Of a stretch of DNA of 64,000 nucleotides, positions 33,157-41,742 are shown piece by piece. Made by a program: the position numbers and the translations under genes. This stretch comes from Stenotrophomonas maltophilia. Its GTDB lineage: Bacteria > Pseudomonadota > Gammaproteobacteria > Xanthomonadales > Xanthomonadaceae. The stretch lies in contig NZ_CP106759.1 in NCBI RefSeq assembly GCF_025642255.1, positions 2,073,501-2,137,500 of the forward strand. The letters are read 5' to 3'. The first letter of the stretch is position 1; every line of letters starts with the position of its first letter. The notes under the pieces are model-generated. The model ran no database searches and was not told the DNA's origin. It worked only from the letters and a program-made list of their open reading frames with translations.

Positions 33157-34301
33157 AGATCACTGCCATCACGACCTACCTGGTGCCCCCGCGCTGGCTG
33201 TTCGTCCGCATCGATACGGACGCCGGCATCTGCGGCTGGGGCGAGCCCATCGTCGAAGGACGCGCGCACACCGTGGCGGCGGCCGTGGAAGAGCTGTCCG
33301 ACTATCTGGTCGGCAAGGACCCCCGGCACATCGAAGACCACTGGAACGTGCTCTATCGTGGCGGCTTCTACCGTGGCGGTCCGATCCTGATGAGCGCACT
33401 GGCGGGCATTGACCAGGCGCTGTGGGACATCCACGGCAAGGCACTGGGCGTGCCGGTGCATGCCCTGCTGGGCGGCCCCGTGCGCGACCGCATCCGCGTG
33501 TACTCATGGATCGGCGGCGATCGGCCGGCCGACACCGCCCGTGCCGCCCGCGACGCCGTGGCACGCGGTTTCACTGCGGTGAAGATGAACGCCACCGAGG
33601 AAGTGCAGTTCGTCGATAGCCATGACAAGGTCACGCGGGTACTGGAGAACGTACAGGCCGTGCGCGATGCGGTGGGTCGCGATGTGGGAGTGGCCGTGGA
33701 CTTCCATGGCCGCGTGCACAAGCCGATGGCCAAGGTGCTGATGCGCGAGCTGGCGCCCTTCGGGCTGATGTTCATCGAAGAGCCGGTGCTTTCCGAGCAC
33801 CTGGAAGCCATCCCGGAACTGGCCGCCCTTTCGCCTGCGCCGATCGCGCTGGGCGAACGCCTGTACTCCCGCTTCGACTTCAAGCGCGTACTGCAGACCG
33901 GTGGCGTGGACATCCTGCAACCGGATCCATCGCACTCGGGTGGCATCACGGAAACCCGCAAGATCGCGGCCATGGCCGAAGCCTACGACGTCGCCATCGC
34001 TCTGCACTGCCCGCTCGGTCCGATCGCGCTGGCGGCCAACCTGCAGCTGGATGCGGTCTGCTACAACGCCTTCATCCAGGAACAGAGCCTGGGCATCCAC
34101 TACAACGCCAGCAACGATCTGCTGGACTACCTGGTGGACCGCGCGCCCTTCGAGTACAGGGAAGGCTTCGTCAGGATTCCCGACGGCCCGGGGCTGGGCA
34201 TCGAGATCAACCAGGCCTACGTTGACGAGCGAGCCGCCGAAGGCCACCGCTGGCGCAACCCCATCTGGCGCCATGCCGATGGCAGCGTGGCCGAATGGTG
34301 A
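33153..34301 (+). CDS. dgoD: D-galactonate dehydratase
   Basis: A 382-residue enolase-superfamily enzyme converting D-galactonate to 2-keto-3-deoxygalactonate. It reads through like the E. coli protein: KITAITTYLVPPRWLF at the start, GGFYRGGPILMSALAGIDQALWDI, metal ligands in VAVDFHGRVHKPMAK, LFIEEPVL-type FIEEPVLSEH and LGERLYSRFDF, catalytic His in ALHCPLGPIALAA, and the terminal WRHADGSVAEW. Length identical to the E. coli enzyme (382). Overlaps dgoA by four bases. Confidence 0.95.
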   Translation: MKITAITTYLVPPRWLFVRIDTDAGICGWGEPIVEGRAHTVAAAVEELSDYLVGKDPRHIEDHWNVLYRGGFYRGGPILMSALAGIDQALWDIHGKALGVPVHALLGGPVRDRIRVYSWIGGDRPADTARAARDAVARGFTAVKMNATEEVQFVDSHDKVTRVLENVQAVRDAVGRDVGVAVDFHGRVHKPMAKVLMRELAPFGLMFIEEPVLSEHLEAIPELAALSPAPIALGERLYSRFDFKRVLQTGGVDILQPDPSHSGGITETRKIAAMAEAYDVAIALHCPLGPIALAANLQLDAVCYNAFIQEQSLGIHYNASNDLLDYLVDRAPFEYREGFVRIPDGPGLGIEINQAYVDERAAEGHRWRNPIWRHADGSVAEW

Positions 34302-34306
34302 GCGCC

Positions 34307-35071
34307 ATGACCGATCAGGCACGTTATCCCAGCCTTGAGAACCGCGCGGTGCTGATCACCGGTGGTGCCACCGGCATCGGCGCCGCCTTCGTCGAGCACT
34401 TCGCGCGGCAGGGTGCGAAGGTCGTCTTTCTCGACATCGACGACAGCGGCGCCCAAGCGCTGCTGGAAAGCCTGCGCGACGTTGCGACTGCCCCGCGCTA
34501 TCTGCATTGCGACATCACCGATATCGAGGCACTCCGGTCCGCCATCGCCCACGCGCGCATCCTGGCTGGACCGTTCTCGGTGCTGGTCAACAATGCCGCC
34601 AACGATGCTCGTCATGCCCTGGCCGACACCGGCATCGCGGACTTTGAACGCAGCATGGCGGTGAACCTGCGCCACCAGTACTTCGCCATCCAGGCGCTGG
34701 TGCCGGACATGCGCGCCCTCGGCGGCGGTTCGATCATCTGCCTGGGTTCGACGGGCTGGATGATCAAGAACAGCGGGTATCCGCTGTACGCGGTGGCCAA
34801 ATCCGCGGTCCACGGCCTGGTCAACGGCCTGGCCCGGGAACTGGGGCAGGACCGCATCCGCATCAATGCGCTGGTACCGGGCTGGGTGATCACCGAGAAG
34901 CAGCAGCGGCTGTGGCTGGACGCGGAGGGCGAAGCACAGCTGCGTCGTGCGCAATGCCTGCCGGGCTATCTGCGCGCGGATGACCTGGCGCGCGCCGCCC
35001 TGTTCCTGGCCGCCGATGACAGCCGCATGTGTACCGGCCAGGACTTCATCATCGACGGAGGCTGGGTGTGA
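34307..35071 (+). CDS. Short-chain dehydrogenase, probable galactose 1-dehydrogenase
   Basis: A 254-residue Rossmann-fold SDR with cofactor loop ITGGATGIGAA, Asp at the end of strand 2 (FLDIDD, favouring NAD+), NNAAND, catalytic Ser in LGSTGWM and Tyr-x3-Lys in YPLYAVAKSA. It resembles rhizobial galactose dehydrogenases of this fold. Since lactonase, galactonate dehydratase, kinase and aldolase are all present, oxidation of D-galactose to galactonolactone is the missing step this enzyme would fill; fucose or arabinose oxidation is possible. ATG 34295 upstream overlaps dgoD; 34307 is preferred. Confidence 0.82.
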   Translation: MTDQARYPSLENRAVLITGGATGIGAAFVEHFARQGAKVVFLDIDDSGAQALLESLRDVATAPRYLHCDITDIEALRSAIAHARILAGPFSVLVNNAANDARHALADTGIADFERSMAVNLRHQYFAIQALVPDMRALGGGSIICLGSTGWMIKNSGYPLYAVAKSAVHGLVNGLARELGQDRIRINALVPGWVITEKQQRLWLDAEGEAQLRRAQCLPGYLRADDLARAALFLAADDSRMCTGQDFIIDGGWV

Positions 35072-36003
35072 GCGGGTCCGCCACTGTCGCGGTGCCGGCC
35101 GCAAACACCCTGGGCGAAGGCGTGCTGTGGTGTGATCGCGAATCGGTGGTGTACTGGACCGACATCGCGCAGGCGCAGCTGTGGCGCTATCGCCCCGGTG
35201 ACGGCGCGCTCACCCGCTGGCCGATGCCGGAGCGGCTGGCCGCACTGGCATTGTGCGAGGCCGAAGGCTGGCTGCTGCTGGCGTTGGCGTCGCGGCTGGC
35301 ATTCTTCCATCCGGCGCGCGGCGAGCTGCGTGACGTGCTTGTGCTGCCCGACACAGGGGCGCGTCTGCGCGCCAATGATGGCGCCTGTGACCGCCAGGGC
35401 CGCTTCGTGTTCGGCATGCTGCATGAACCCACGAACGGTCCGAAGCAGGCCGTCGCGCCCTTCTACAGGCTCACCGCCGATCTCGTGCTCGAGACGCTTC
35501 CGCTACCGACCGTGGCGATTGCCAACAGCGTGGCGTTCAGCCCGGACGGCCGCACGATGTACTTCTGCGACTCGCTGCAGAAGCAGATCCTGCGTTGCGA
35601 TTACGGCGACAGCCCGGGTGCGGTAACAGTGTTCGCCGATCTGCGCGCCGAGAATGGCGAGCCCGATGGCAGTGTGGTCGATGCTGAAGGCGGACTCTGG
35701 AATGCCCGCTGGGGCGGTTCGCGCGTGGTGCGCTACCGGCCCGATGGCCGGCAGGACCGCACGCTTTCCGTCCCGGTCGCGCAGCCCACCCGCCCGGTCT
35801 TTGGCGGCAGCACGCTGCGAACGATGTTCATCACCAGCGCGCACGACGGCCTGGACGCGGCCGCGCGTGCGCGCGACCCCTTCGCCGGCCATCTGTTCGC
35901 CACCGACGCCGGCATCGCCGGCGTTCCCGAACCCCGGTTCGCCGGCAACCCCAATGACGTGCCGCCGTGCCCACAGCGCGGACCCATCGCGGAGCTTCCA
36001 TGA
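35068..36003 (+). CDS. SMP-30/gluconolactonase family lactonase (galactonolactonase)
   Basis: A 311-residue six-bladed propeller metalloenzyme that opens sugar lactones. Metal and substrate residues visible: Glu in NTLGEGVLW, Asn in RANDGACDRQGRF, Asn in IANSVAFSPDGRTMYFCDS and Asp in GEPDGSVVDAEGGLW, all as in SMP-30/XylC. The start is a GTG overlapping the previous stop (GTGA), and its own stop overlaps the symporter ATG. In context it hydrolyses galactonolactone made by the upstream dehydrogenase. Confidence 0.9.
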   Translation: MSGSATVAVPAANTLGEGVLWCDRESVVYWTDIAQAQLWRYRPGDGALTRWPMPERLAALALCEAEGWLLLALASRLAFFHPARGELRDVLVLPDTGARLRANDGACDRQGRFVFGMLHEPTNGPKQAVAPFYRLTADLVLETLPLPTVAIANSVAFSPDGRTMYFCDSLQKQILRCDYGDSPGAVTVFADLRAENGEPDGSVVDAEGGLWNARWGGSRVVRYRPDGRQDRTLSVPVAQPTRPVFGGSTLRTMFITSAHDGLDAAARARDPFAGHLFATDAGIAGVPEPRFAGNPNDVPPCPQRGPIAELP

Positions 36004-37559
36004 GCCTTTCCCCCCTGGATATCAGCATCGTGCTGGCCTATCTGGCCGGCATCTTCATCCTCGCGCAGTGGGTTTCCCGCGAGAAGGCCGGCCGGCAGAA
36101 GTCGGCCCAGGACTACTTCCTGGCCAGCCGCAGCCTGCCGTGGTGGGCGATCGGTGCCTCGCTCATCGCGGCCAACATCTCGGCCGAACAGATCATCGGC
36201 ATGTCCGGCTCGGGCTATGCCATCGGCCTGGCCATCGCATCCTATGAATGGATGGCGGCGATCACGCTGCTGATCGTCGGCAAATGGTTCCTGCCGATCT
36301 TCCTGCGCAACGGCATCACCACCATGCCGCAGTTCCTGCAGGAGCGCTACGGCAACCGCATCCGCACGCTGATGGCCGTGTTCTGGCTGGGCCTGTACGT
36401 ATTCGTCAATCTCACCTCGATCCTGTGGCTGGGTTCGATCGCCATTGCCGGCGTGGCAGGCCTCAACCAAGACGTGGCGCTGGTGCTGCTGGGCGCCTTC
36501 GCACTGGCCTACCAGCTGTATGGCGGCCTGAAGGCGGTCGCGCTGACCGACATCGTGCAGGTCTCGCTGCTGGTTCTGGGTGGCCTGCTGGTCACCTTCA
36601 TCACGCTGGGCCAGATCGGCAACGGCAGCGTCACCGACGGCTTCATGCAGCTGTGGCAGCAGCATCCGGAACGCTTTGAAATGATCCTCAGCAAGGACAA
36701 CCCGTTCTACAAGGATCTGCCCGGGCTGTCGGTGCTGCTGGGCGGCATGTGGATCGCCAATCTCAGCTACTGGGGTTTCAACCAGTACATCATCCAGCGC
36801 GCACTGGCCGCCAAGGATCTGCGTGAGGCGCAGAAGGGCGTGGTGTTCGCAGCGTTCCTGAAGCTGCTCATTCCGGCCATCGTGGTGCTGCCCGGCATCG
36901 CCGCGGTCATGCTCGCCCCCGGCCTGGAACGCCCGGACGCGGCCTACCCGACGATGCTGGCGCTGCTTCCCAGCGGCATCCTGGGCCTGGTGTTCGCCGC
37001 GCTGGTGGCCGCCATCGTTGCGTCGCTGGCATCGAAGATCAATTCCGTCGCCACCATCTTCACGCTCGACTTCTATGCCAAGCGCGCGCCCGATGCCTCG
37101 GAAGCCAGACTGGTGCGTGTCGGCCGGTTCGCGGCGTCCGTCTCGATCATCGTGGCGGTGCTGACCGCGCGCCCACTGCTGGGCGGGTTCGACCAGGGCT
37201 TCCAGTACATCCAGGAGTTCACCGGCTTCTTCACCCCCGGCATCGTGGTGATCTTCCTGCTGGGCCTGTTCTGGAAGCGTGCGAACGAAGCCGGTGCGCT
37301 GGCTGCGGCGGTCGGCTCCTTCGTACTGTCGCTGGCCCTGAAGCTGCTGTGGCCCTCGCTGCCCTTCATGGACCGCATGGGCGTGGTGTTCCTGGTCACG
37401 CTGCTGCTGGGCGTAGGCGTCGCGCTGGGCACCCGCGCCAGTGGCGATCGTGATCGTATCCGCACCGACGATGTGAGCTATGCCACCGCCCCATCGTTCA
37501 ACATGGCTTCGCTGGCGGTGCTGGCGATCCTGGTGGCCCTCTACGCAACCTACTGGTGA
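36000..37559 (+). CDS. Sodium/sugar symporter (SGLT family), probable galactose importer
   Basis: A 519-residue inner-membrane symporter with about 14 helices. Family marks: DYFLASRSLPWWAIGASLIAANISAEQIIGMSGSGYA, NGITTMPQFLQERYG and SYWGFNQYIIQRALAAKDLREAQKG, which are characteristic of SSS/SGLT proteins close to Vibrio vSGLT. It sits in the galactose operon with ATGA overlap to the lactonase, so galactose is the likely substrate, delivered by the periplasmic epimerase and glycosidases. Confidence 0.92.
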   Translation: MSLSPLDISIVLAYLAGIFILAQWVSREKAGRQKSAQDYFLASRSLPWWAIGASLIAANISAEQIIGMSGSGYAIGLAIASYEWMAAITLLIVGKWFLPIFLRNGITTMPQFLQERYGNRIRTLMAVFWLGLYVFVNLTSILWLGSIAIAGVAGLNQDVALVLLGAFALAYQLYGGLKAVALTDIVQVSLLVLGGLLVTFITLGQIGNGSVTDGFMQLWQQHPERFEMILSKDNPFYKDLPGLSVLLGGMWIANLSYWGFNQYIIQRALAAKDLREAQKGVVFAAFLKLLIPAIVVLPGIAAVMLAPGLERPDAAYPTMLALLPSGILGLVFAALVAAIVASLASKINSVATIFTLDFYAKRAPDASEARLVRVGRFAASVSIIVAVLTARPLLGGFDQGFQYIQEFTGFFTPGIVVIFLLGLFWKRANEAGALAAAVGSFVLSLALKLLWPSLPFMDRMGVVFLVTLLLGVGVALGTRASGDRDRIRTDDVSYATAPSFNMASLAVLAILVALYATYW

Positions 37560-38617
37560 CCTCGATGCGCCTGACTGTCCGACACGCATTCGTTCTGCGC
37601 AGTGGTATGCGCTGCCTGGCCCTGCTGGCCCTGACCGGGTTCGCCTCTGTGCTGCACGCAGCGGAGATCACATGGACTGGCACCGCCACCGTGGCCGCCC
37701 GCAACGCGGGCTGGGGGCGATTGGCGCAGCTGCCGGATGGCCGCTGGCTGGCAGTGACCACGCGCTTCAATGAAGGGCAGCCGACCACCCTGCAGCTCTC
37801 GATCAGCAGTGACCGGGCCCGCAGCTGGGCGCCCTGGTCCGACGTGGCCGAGCCCGGCCGGATGATCGACAACGGCGAACTGCTGGTGCTGCCGGAGGGG
37901 CGTGTGCTGCTGGCGATGCGTTCGCTGGTCGAAGGCGTCTCCTACCGGCTGCATCTCTATGCCAGCGACGACCTTGGAGCACACTGGACCTTCCTGAGCA
38001 CCCTCGCCGGCAACGAGGCACCGAACGGGCGCAAGGACCGCGGCGTGTGGGAGCCGGTGTTGACGCGCCTGGACGACGGCACGCTGTCGGTGGTGTATGC
38101 CGATGAAACCCGCGCCGATGAGCATCCGTCCTACAACCAGGTCGTTTCACAGCGACTGTCCAACGATGGCGGGCGCACCTGGGGACCTGCGATGACGATT
38201 GCCGAACAGCCCGGCGGTGGGCAGCTCCGGCCCGGCATGCCCGTCATGGCACGCCGCCCCGCCGGTGGCTACCTGATGGTGTTCGAGACCTGCGGCGATG
38301 ATCCGCAATGCCCGGTGTCGTACAAGGTCTCGACGGACGGGCGGACCTGGCCGGCCGGCCTCGGTACGCCGCTCGCCGACCAGCGCTGCGGCCCCCACGT
38401 CATGACCAGTACGCGCGGGGTGATGTTCGTGACCTCGTGCCTGAACGAAGTCAGCTGGAGCGAGGACAGCGGATCGAGCTGGCGCACGGTAACACCTCCC
38501 GCATGGCCGCTGGGTTTCCGCCATTCCTGGCCCGCCGTGGTCGAGCTCGGCCCGGCGGAGATCGGCGTCGTGAACGTGGTGGACGGCGCAGTGCAGATCC
38601 GTTTCGGGAGCTACTAG
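37556..38617 (+). CDS. Secreted BNR/Asp-box (sialidase-fold) exo-glycosidase
   Basis: A 353-residue protein (GTG start overlapping the symporter stop; ATG 37565 is the alternative) with a signal peptide (RCLALLALTGFASVLHAA). Asp-box repeats SDDLGAHWTF, SNDGGRTWGP, STDGRTWP and SEDSGSSWRT mark a six-bladed propeller. The fold is shared by sialidases (GH33) and exo-arabinanases (GH93); the WEPVLTRLDDGTLSVVYADE segment and the company of GH43 and galactose genes make a plant-polysaccharide exo-enzyme more likely than a sialidase. Last gene of the operon. Confidence 0.8.
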   Translation: MTSMRLTVRHAFVLRSGMRCLALLALTGFASVLHAAEITWTGTATVAARNAGWGRLAQLPDGRWLAVTTRFNEGQPTTLQLSISSDRARSWAPWSDVAEPGRMIDNGELLVLPEGRVLLAMRSLVEGVSYRLHLYASDDLGAHWTFLSTLAGNEAPNGRKDRGVWEPVLTRLDDGTLSVVYADETRADEHPSYNQVVSQRLSNDGGRTWGPAMTIAEQPGGGQLRPGMPVMARRPAGGYLMVFETCGDDPQCPVSYKVSTDGRTWPAGLGTPLADQRCGPHVMTSTRGVMFVTSCLNEVSWSEDSGSSWRTVTPPAWPLGFRHSWPAVVELGPAEIGVVNVVDGAVQIRFGSY

Positions 38618-38628
38618 GGGACGCCCCA

Positions 38629-39051
38629 TCACTTCTGCTTGAACACACTCCTGCGCCCGATGACCACATCCTTGCCCGTCGTCGGCCTGGCCAGGCCCGG
38701 AATCAGGAAATCGGTCGCGCTGCGACCGTGCCGGGTCTTGTCCGCTAGCCAGCGCGGCATGCGCCCGCGACCGGTCCAGGTATTCCGCCGGTTCTCGGGG
38801 TCGCGATATTTGGGTGCGACCTTGCCTGTCTTCCGGCGCCTGCGGGAAGCGCCGCCCGCAGGCACGGACACCGCGCTGGCGCCGGCGAACAGTTCCTCGA
38901 TTGAATAACCGCATTCTGCGGCGGCGGCGACCAGCTCACGCCTGACGACGGCCGCGGAACGTCGCTGTGCGAGCAGCTGCAGCCGCCGCTCGGCGGCCGC
39001 GATGAGTGCCTTCAGCTGCCGCTCGTCCAGCGCCTTGATATCGATATGCAT
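38629..39051 (-). CDS. H-NS family nucleoid-associated protein
   Basis: A 140-residue protein: N-terminal helical dimerisation region (DERQLKALIAAAERRLQLLAQRR) and C-terminal DNA-binding domain with YRDPENRRNTWTGRGRMPRWL, the conserved AT-hook-like H-NS motif. A Lys/Arg-rich linker (ASRRRRKTGKVAPK) joins them. The tail after WL is longer than in E. coli H-NS. Proteins of this type silence AT-rich acquired DNA, so a role on the fimbrial or lasso regions is possible but unproven. Confidence 0.88.
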   Translation of the reverse strand: MHIDIKALDERQLKALIAAAERRLQLLAQRRSAAVVRRELVAAAAECGYSIEELFAGASAVSVPAGGASRRRRKTGKVAPKYRDPENRRNTWTGRGRMPRWLADKTRHGRSATDFLIPGLARPTTGKDVVIGRRSVFKQK

Positions 39052-39128
39052 GGCACGCAGCGTGGTGGTGGCGCCGTGGCCTGTCAAGGGATGCTCCGCG
39101 GGTGCCGCACCCGGATCGCCGACCGGGC

Positions 39129-40610
39129 TCAGAACGAGACCTGCGCCCGTACGCCGACAGTATTGCCGGAATCCGGCCCTTGGGCATTGCCCACCTTGTT
39201 GTCGGTCTTCCAGTGAACGTAGTTCAGCATCAGGCGTGACCAGTTGTTGAGGTACCAGTTCAGCCCGAGCGTCCATGCCGTGCCCTCGCCACCGCGGGCA
39301 GCATCAAGGAAGTCGTAGCGGTCATAGCGGGCCGCCAGCTCGAAGGCGCCGATGCCGCCTTCCTGCACGGGGCGAAGTACGCGCGTGGTACCCCATACCC
39401 CGGAGCGGCTGCTGAATCCAGGGCGCTCACCGGTGATCAGCCAGCCTGCGTAGATCGATGTGGCCTGCTGGTCGACCGGGTCGACCGTGCGCGACTCGAT
39501 GGTGCGCGTGGTGTGTTCGGCAAAGGCCCACACCGGGCCGTACACCCCACCCAGTTCCAGGCCCCAGGCGCGGTTGTCGGTGACGTTGGCGATGGAACTG
39601 GCCGATACGCGCACGTTGCCGTTCCAGCCCAGTGCGATCGGCGAGGTCTTGTTGATGCTGCCGACGTCCTGGCCGAGATCCTCGTACCAGTACCAGCCGC
39701 CCAGGTGCAGGAAGCCGGCCTGGCCACGCAGCGGGTTCCAGTGCGCGCGCAGCAGATACGCAATCGTGTCGCTGGCCGTGCTGTCATTGCCGATATCGTC
39801 GCCGGTCACCGCGACGCTGGCATGCCAGCCATCGCCGATCACCTTGGTGGTGACGCCCAGTCCGTAGTACCCGCTCTGCTGGGCGCCCACCGAGGCCACG
39901 GCATTGCGCTGCATGAAAGGCGTGTTCACTCCACTGGTGCCACCGTCGAGGCCACGGTCCTTGAGCTTGTTGCCCACGTAGATCTCTGTCGGCAGCCCTC
40001 CCATCCGCGTGTCCCAGGACAGGTAGGTGTCCTTCAGTGATACCTCGTTGCCAGCAAAGTCCGCATCGATCTTGTAGCCCAGCGGTCCCATCTGTCCCTC
40101 TGCACCCAGGCGGCCGCTGGCCAGATCGGTGCCGGTGACGTTGCGCGCGTCGAATCCGGATCCGTGGGTGGTGCTGAAATCCACCAGCACGCGGCCACGG
40201 GGATGGAAAGTGAACCGGCCATCACCGCTGCGCAGCTCGGGGCCACCCTTGCGCCAGCGCACATTGCCATCGCCTCCCCCACCGGTCGCGGCAAGCTGGG
40301 CCACCTGTGCCTGCAGAATGGCCAGGTCGTCCTGCCGGGTGTCGGCGATTGCGGCGGCTACCTGCGCGTCAACGTTGGCGTCGCTGCCGGGCACTGCGGC
40401 AGCGCCCTGCGTTCCCCCTTCCAGCGCAGCCAGGCGTGCGCTCAGCTGCTGCAGCAGGGTTGCCTGTTCGCGCAGCTGTCTGGCCTGCTCCTGCACCTGT
40501 GCACGCAACCCGGCTTCGGTATCGCTGGCCGCGGCCAGCACGGAGGGTGACGCCAGCAACAGGCCGCCGCCGGCAGCCGCGGCGAGCGCGGCACGCTTCA
40601 GTGAATTCAT
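39129..40610 (-). CDS. Phosphate-selective porin O/P family outer-membrane protein
   Basis: A 493-residue porin with signal peptide (AALAAAAGGGLLLASPSVLAAA), an N-terminal coiled coil (LRAQVQEQARQLREQATLLQQLSARLAALEGG, trimerisation) and a barrel of the OprP/OprO type: FTFHPRGRVLVDFSTTH, LKDTYLSWDTRMGGLPTEIYVGN, ending VRAQVSF. GGGAGAAC precedes ATG 40610. It follows the esterase gene by 32 bp on the same strand. Phosphate or polyphosphate uptake is the family role, but many homologues carry other anions. Confidence 0.88.
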   Translation of the reverse strand: MNSLKRAALAAAAGGGLLLASPSVLAAASDTEAGLRAQVQEQARQLREQATLLQQLSARLAALEGGTQGAAAVPGSDANVDAQVAAAIADTRQDDLAILQAQVAQLAATGGGGDGNVRWRKGGPELRSGDGRFTFHPRGRVLVDFSTTHGSGFDARNVTGTDLASGRLGAEGQMGPLGYKIDADFAGNEVSLKDTYLSWDTRMGGLPTEIYVGNKLKDRGLDGGTSGVNTPFMQRNAVASVGAQQSGYYGLGVTTKVIGDGWHASVAVTGDDIGNDSTASDTIAYLLRAHWNPLRGQAGFLHLGGWYWYEDLGQDVGSINKTSPIALGWNGNVRVSASSIANVTDNRAWGLELGGVYGPVWAFAEHTTRTIESRTVDPVDQQATSIYAGWLITGERPGFSSRSGVWGTTRVLRPVQEGGIGAFELAARYDRYDFLDAARGGEGTAWTLGLNWYLNNWSRLMLNYVHWKTDNKVGNAQGPDSGNTVGVRAQVSF

Positions 40611-40642
40611 GGAGTTCTCCCGAATGAAGTACGGTGCGCGGC

Positions 40643-41683
40643 TCAGTCGCCCGCGCCATCGTCGTCCAGCGCAGGCTGGGGCTGAGGTGCAGCGGCCGGC
40701 ATCGCCTGGCCACCGTTCGGGGGCAGCCGCGCAGGCGCTGGCCCGAGGTAGCCGTGGCTGCGTGCCCAGTTGGCGAAGAGCCGCGGCCACTGCGCCACCA
40801 ATGTGCCGGGCCGGCCCAGCCCCCAGCTGTGGCCTCCGGCCTCGAACAGATGCAGCTCCACCGGAATACCCGCTGCATGCGCGGCCTGGTACATCGCCAC
40901 GCTGTGGCCGACATCCACGATGCGGTCATCCACGGCCTGGGCCAGGAACACCGGCGGCATGTCCTTGCGGATGTGTTCTTCGACCGAATAAGCCTGCTGG
41001 GCGTCGTTCTGGCTCGCCAGCTCCCGCTTCGACCGGGTCTGGTCCAGCGGCGCACGCATTGAAACGACCGGATAGATCATGCCGAGGAAATCCGGCCGCG
41101 CCGACAGCTGGTCGGCCGCATCCACCGGCGCATACAACGGGGCATCGAAGCGCGTGGCGACGATCCCGGCCAGGTTGCCTCCAGCGGAAAAGCCCAACGC
41201 GCCGATGCGCTCCGGATCGACCCCCAGGCTGGGCGCCTGTGCGCGCATCAGCCGCATGGCGCGCTGGCCATCCTGGAAGGGCGAGACAGGTGCCCATCCA
41301 TCGGCAGGCAGCCGGTAGTAGACGACCGCAGCCGTGACCCCCAGCGACTGCAGCCACTGCGCCGTCGGCTTGGCGGCGCTGCCGATCTGGATCCGGAAGT
41401 AGCCGCCACCGCCGAAGATCACCACCGCGGAGCCGTTCGGCTTCAGCGGGCGATAGATTTCCATGCGCGCATCGCTGATGCCCGAGACCGCGCCCTTCGC
41501 ACTGCCTTCGATCCCGATCCGTTCCGGGCCACGCGCGCGTTGCTGCCAGTGGTCCTGCGGCCACAGCGGAACCACCTCGGGTGCAGGCACCGACGATGCC
41601 GCCGGCGCCGCACCCGCAAGCAAGGGATTCAGCAGCAACAAAAGCACTGCCAGCCTGCGCAGTCTCCCCATGTACAGACTCAT
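40643..41683 (-). CDS. Secreted alpha/beta-hydrolase esterase
   Basis: A 346-residue esterase with signal peptide (LAVLLLLLNPLLAGAAP). The nucleophile Ser166 is in LGFSAGGNLAG, Asp252 in AVDDRIV and His285 in GGHSWG complete the triad, and FGGGGYF is the oxyanion loop. Similar enzymes (BD-FAE/acetylxylan esterases) remove acetyl or feruloyl groups from hemicellulose, which would suit the adjacent carbohydrate locus. GGGAGGGG lies upstream of ATG 41683. The C-terminal tail is Pro/Ala-rich. Confidence 0.85.
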   Translation of the reverse strand: MSLYMGRLRRLAVLLLLLNPLLAGAAPAASSVPAPEVVPLWPQDHWQQRARGPERIGIEGSAKGAVSGISDARMEIYRPLKPNGSAVVIFGGGGYFRIQIGSAAKPTAQWLQSLGVTAAVVYYRLPADGWAPVSPFQDGQRAMRLMRAQAPSLGVDPERIGALGFSAGGNLAGIVATRFDAPLYAPVDAADQLSARPDFLGMIYPVVSMRAPLDQTRSKRELASQNDAQQAYSVEEHIRKDMPPVFLAQAVDDRIVDVGHSVAMYQAAHAAGIPVELHLFEAGGHSWGLGRPGTLVAQWPRLFANWARSHGYLGPAPARLPPNGGQAMPAAAPQPQPALDDDGAGD

Positions 41684-41742
41684 CTCACGCCCCTCCCGTA
41701 GGCCTTCACGGGACGAAGTGTGCGTCGAGCGGCGCTGGGCTC

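Noticed and set aside
35733..37589. 618-codon minus-strand frame opposite the symporter
   Set aside because: Shadow of the lactonase and symporter genes; translation is dominated by His, Gln, Arg and Gly.
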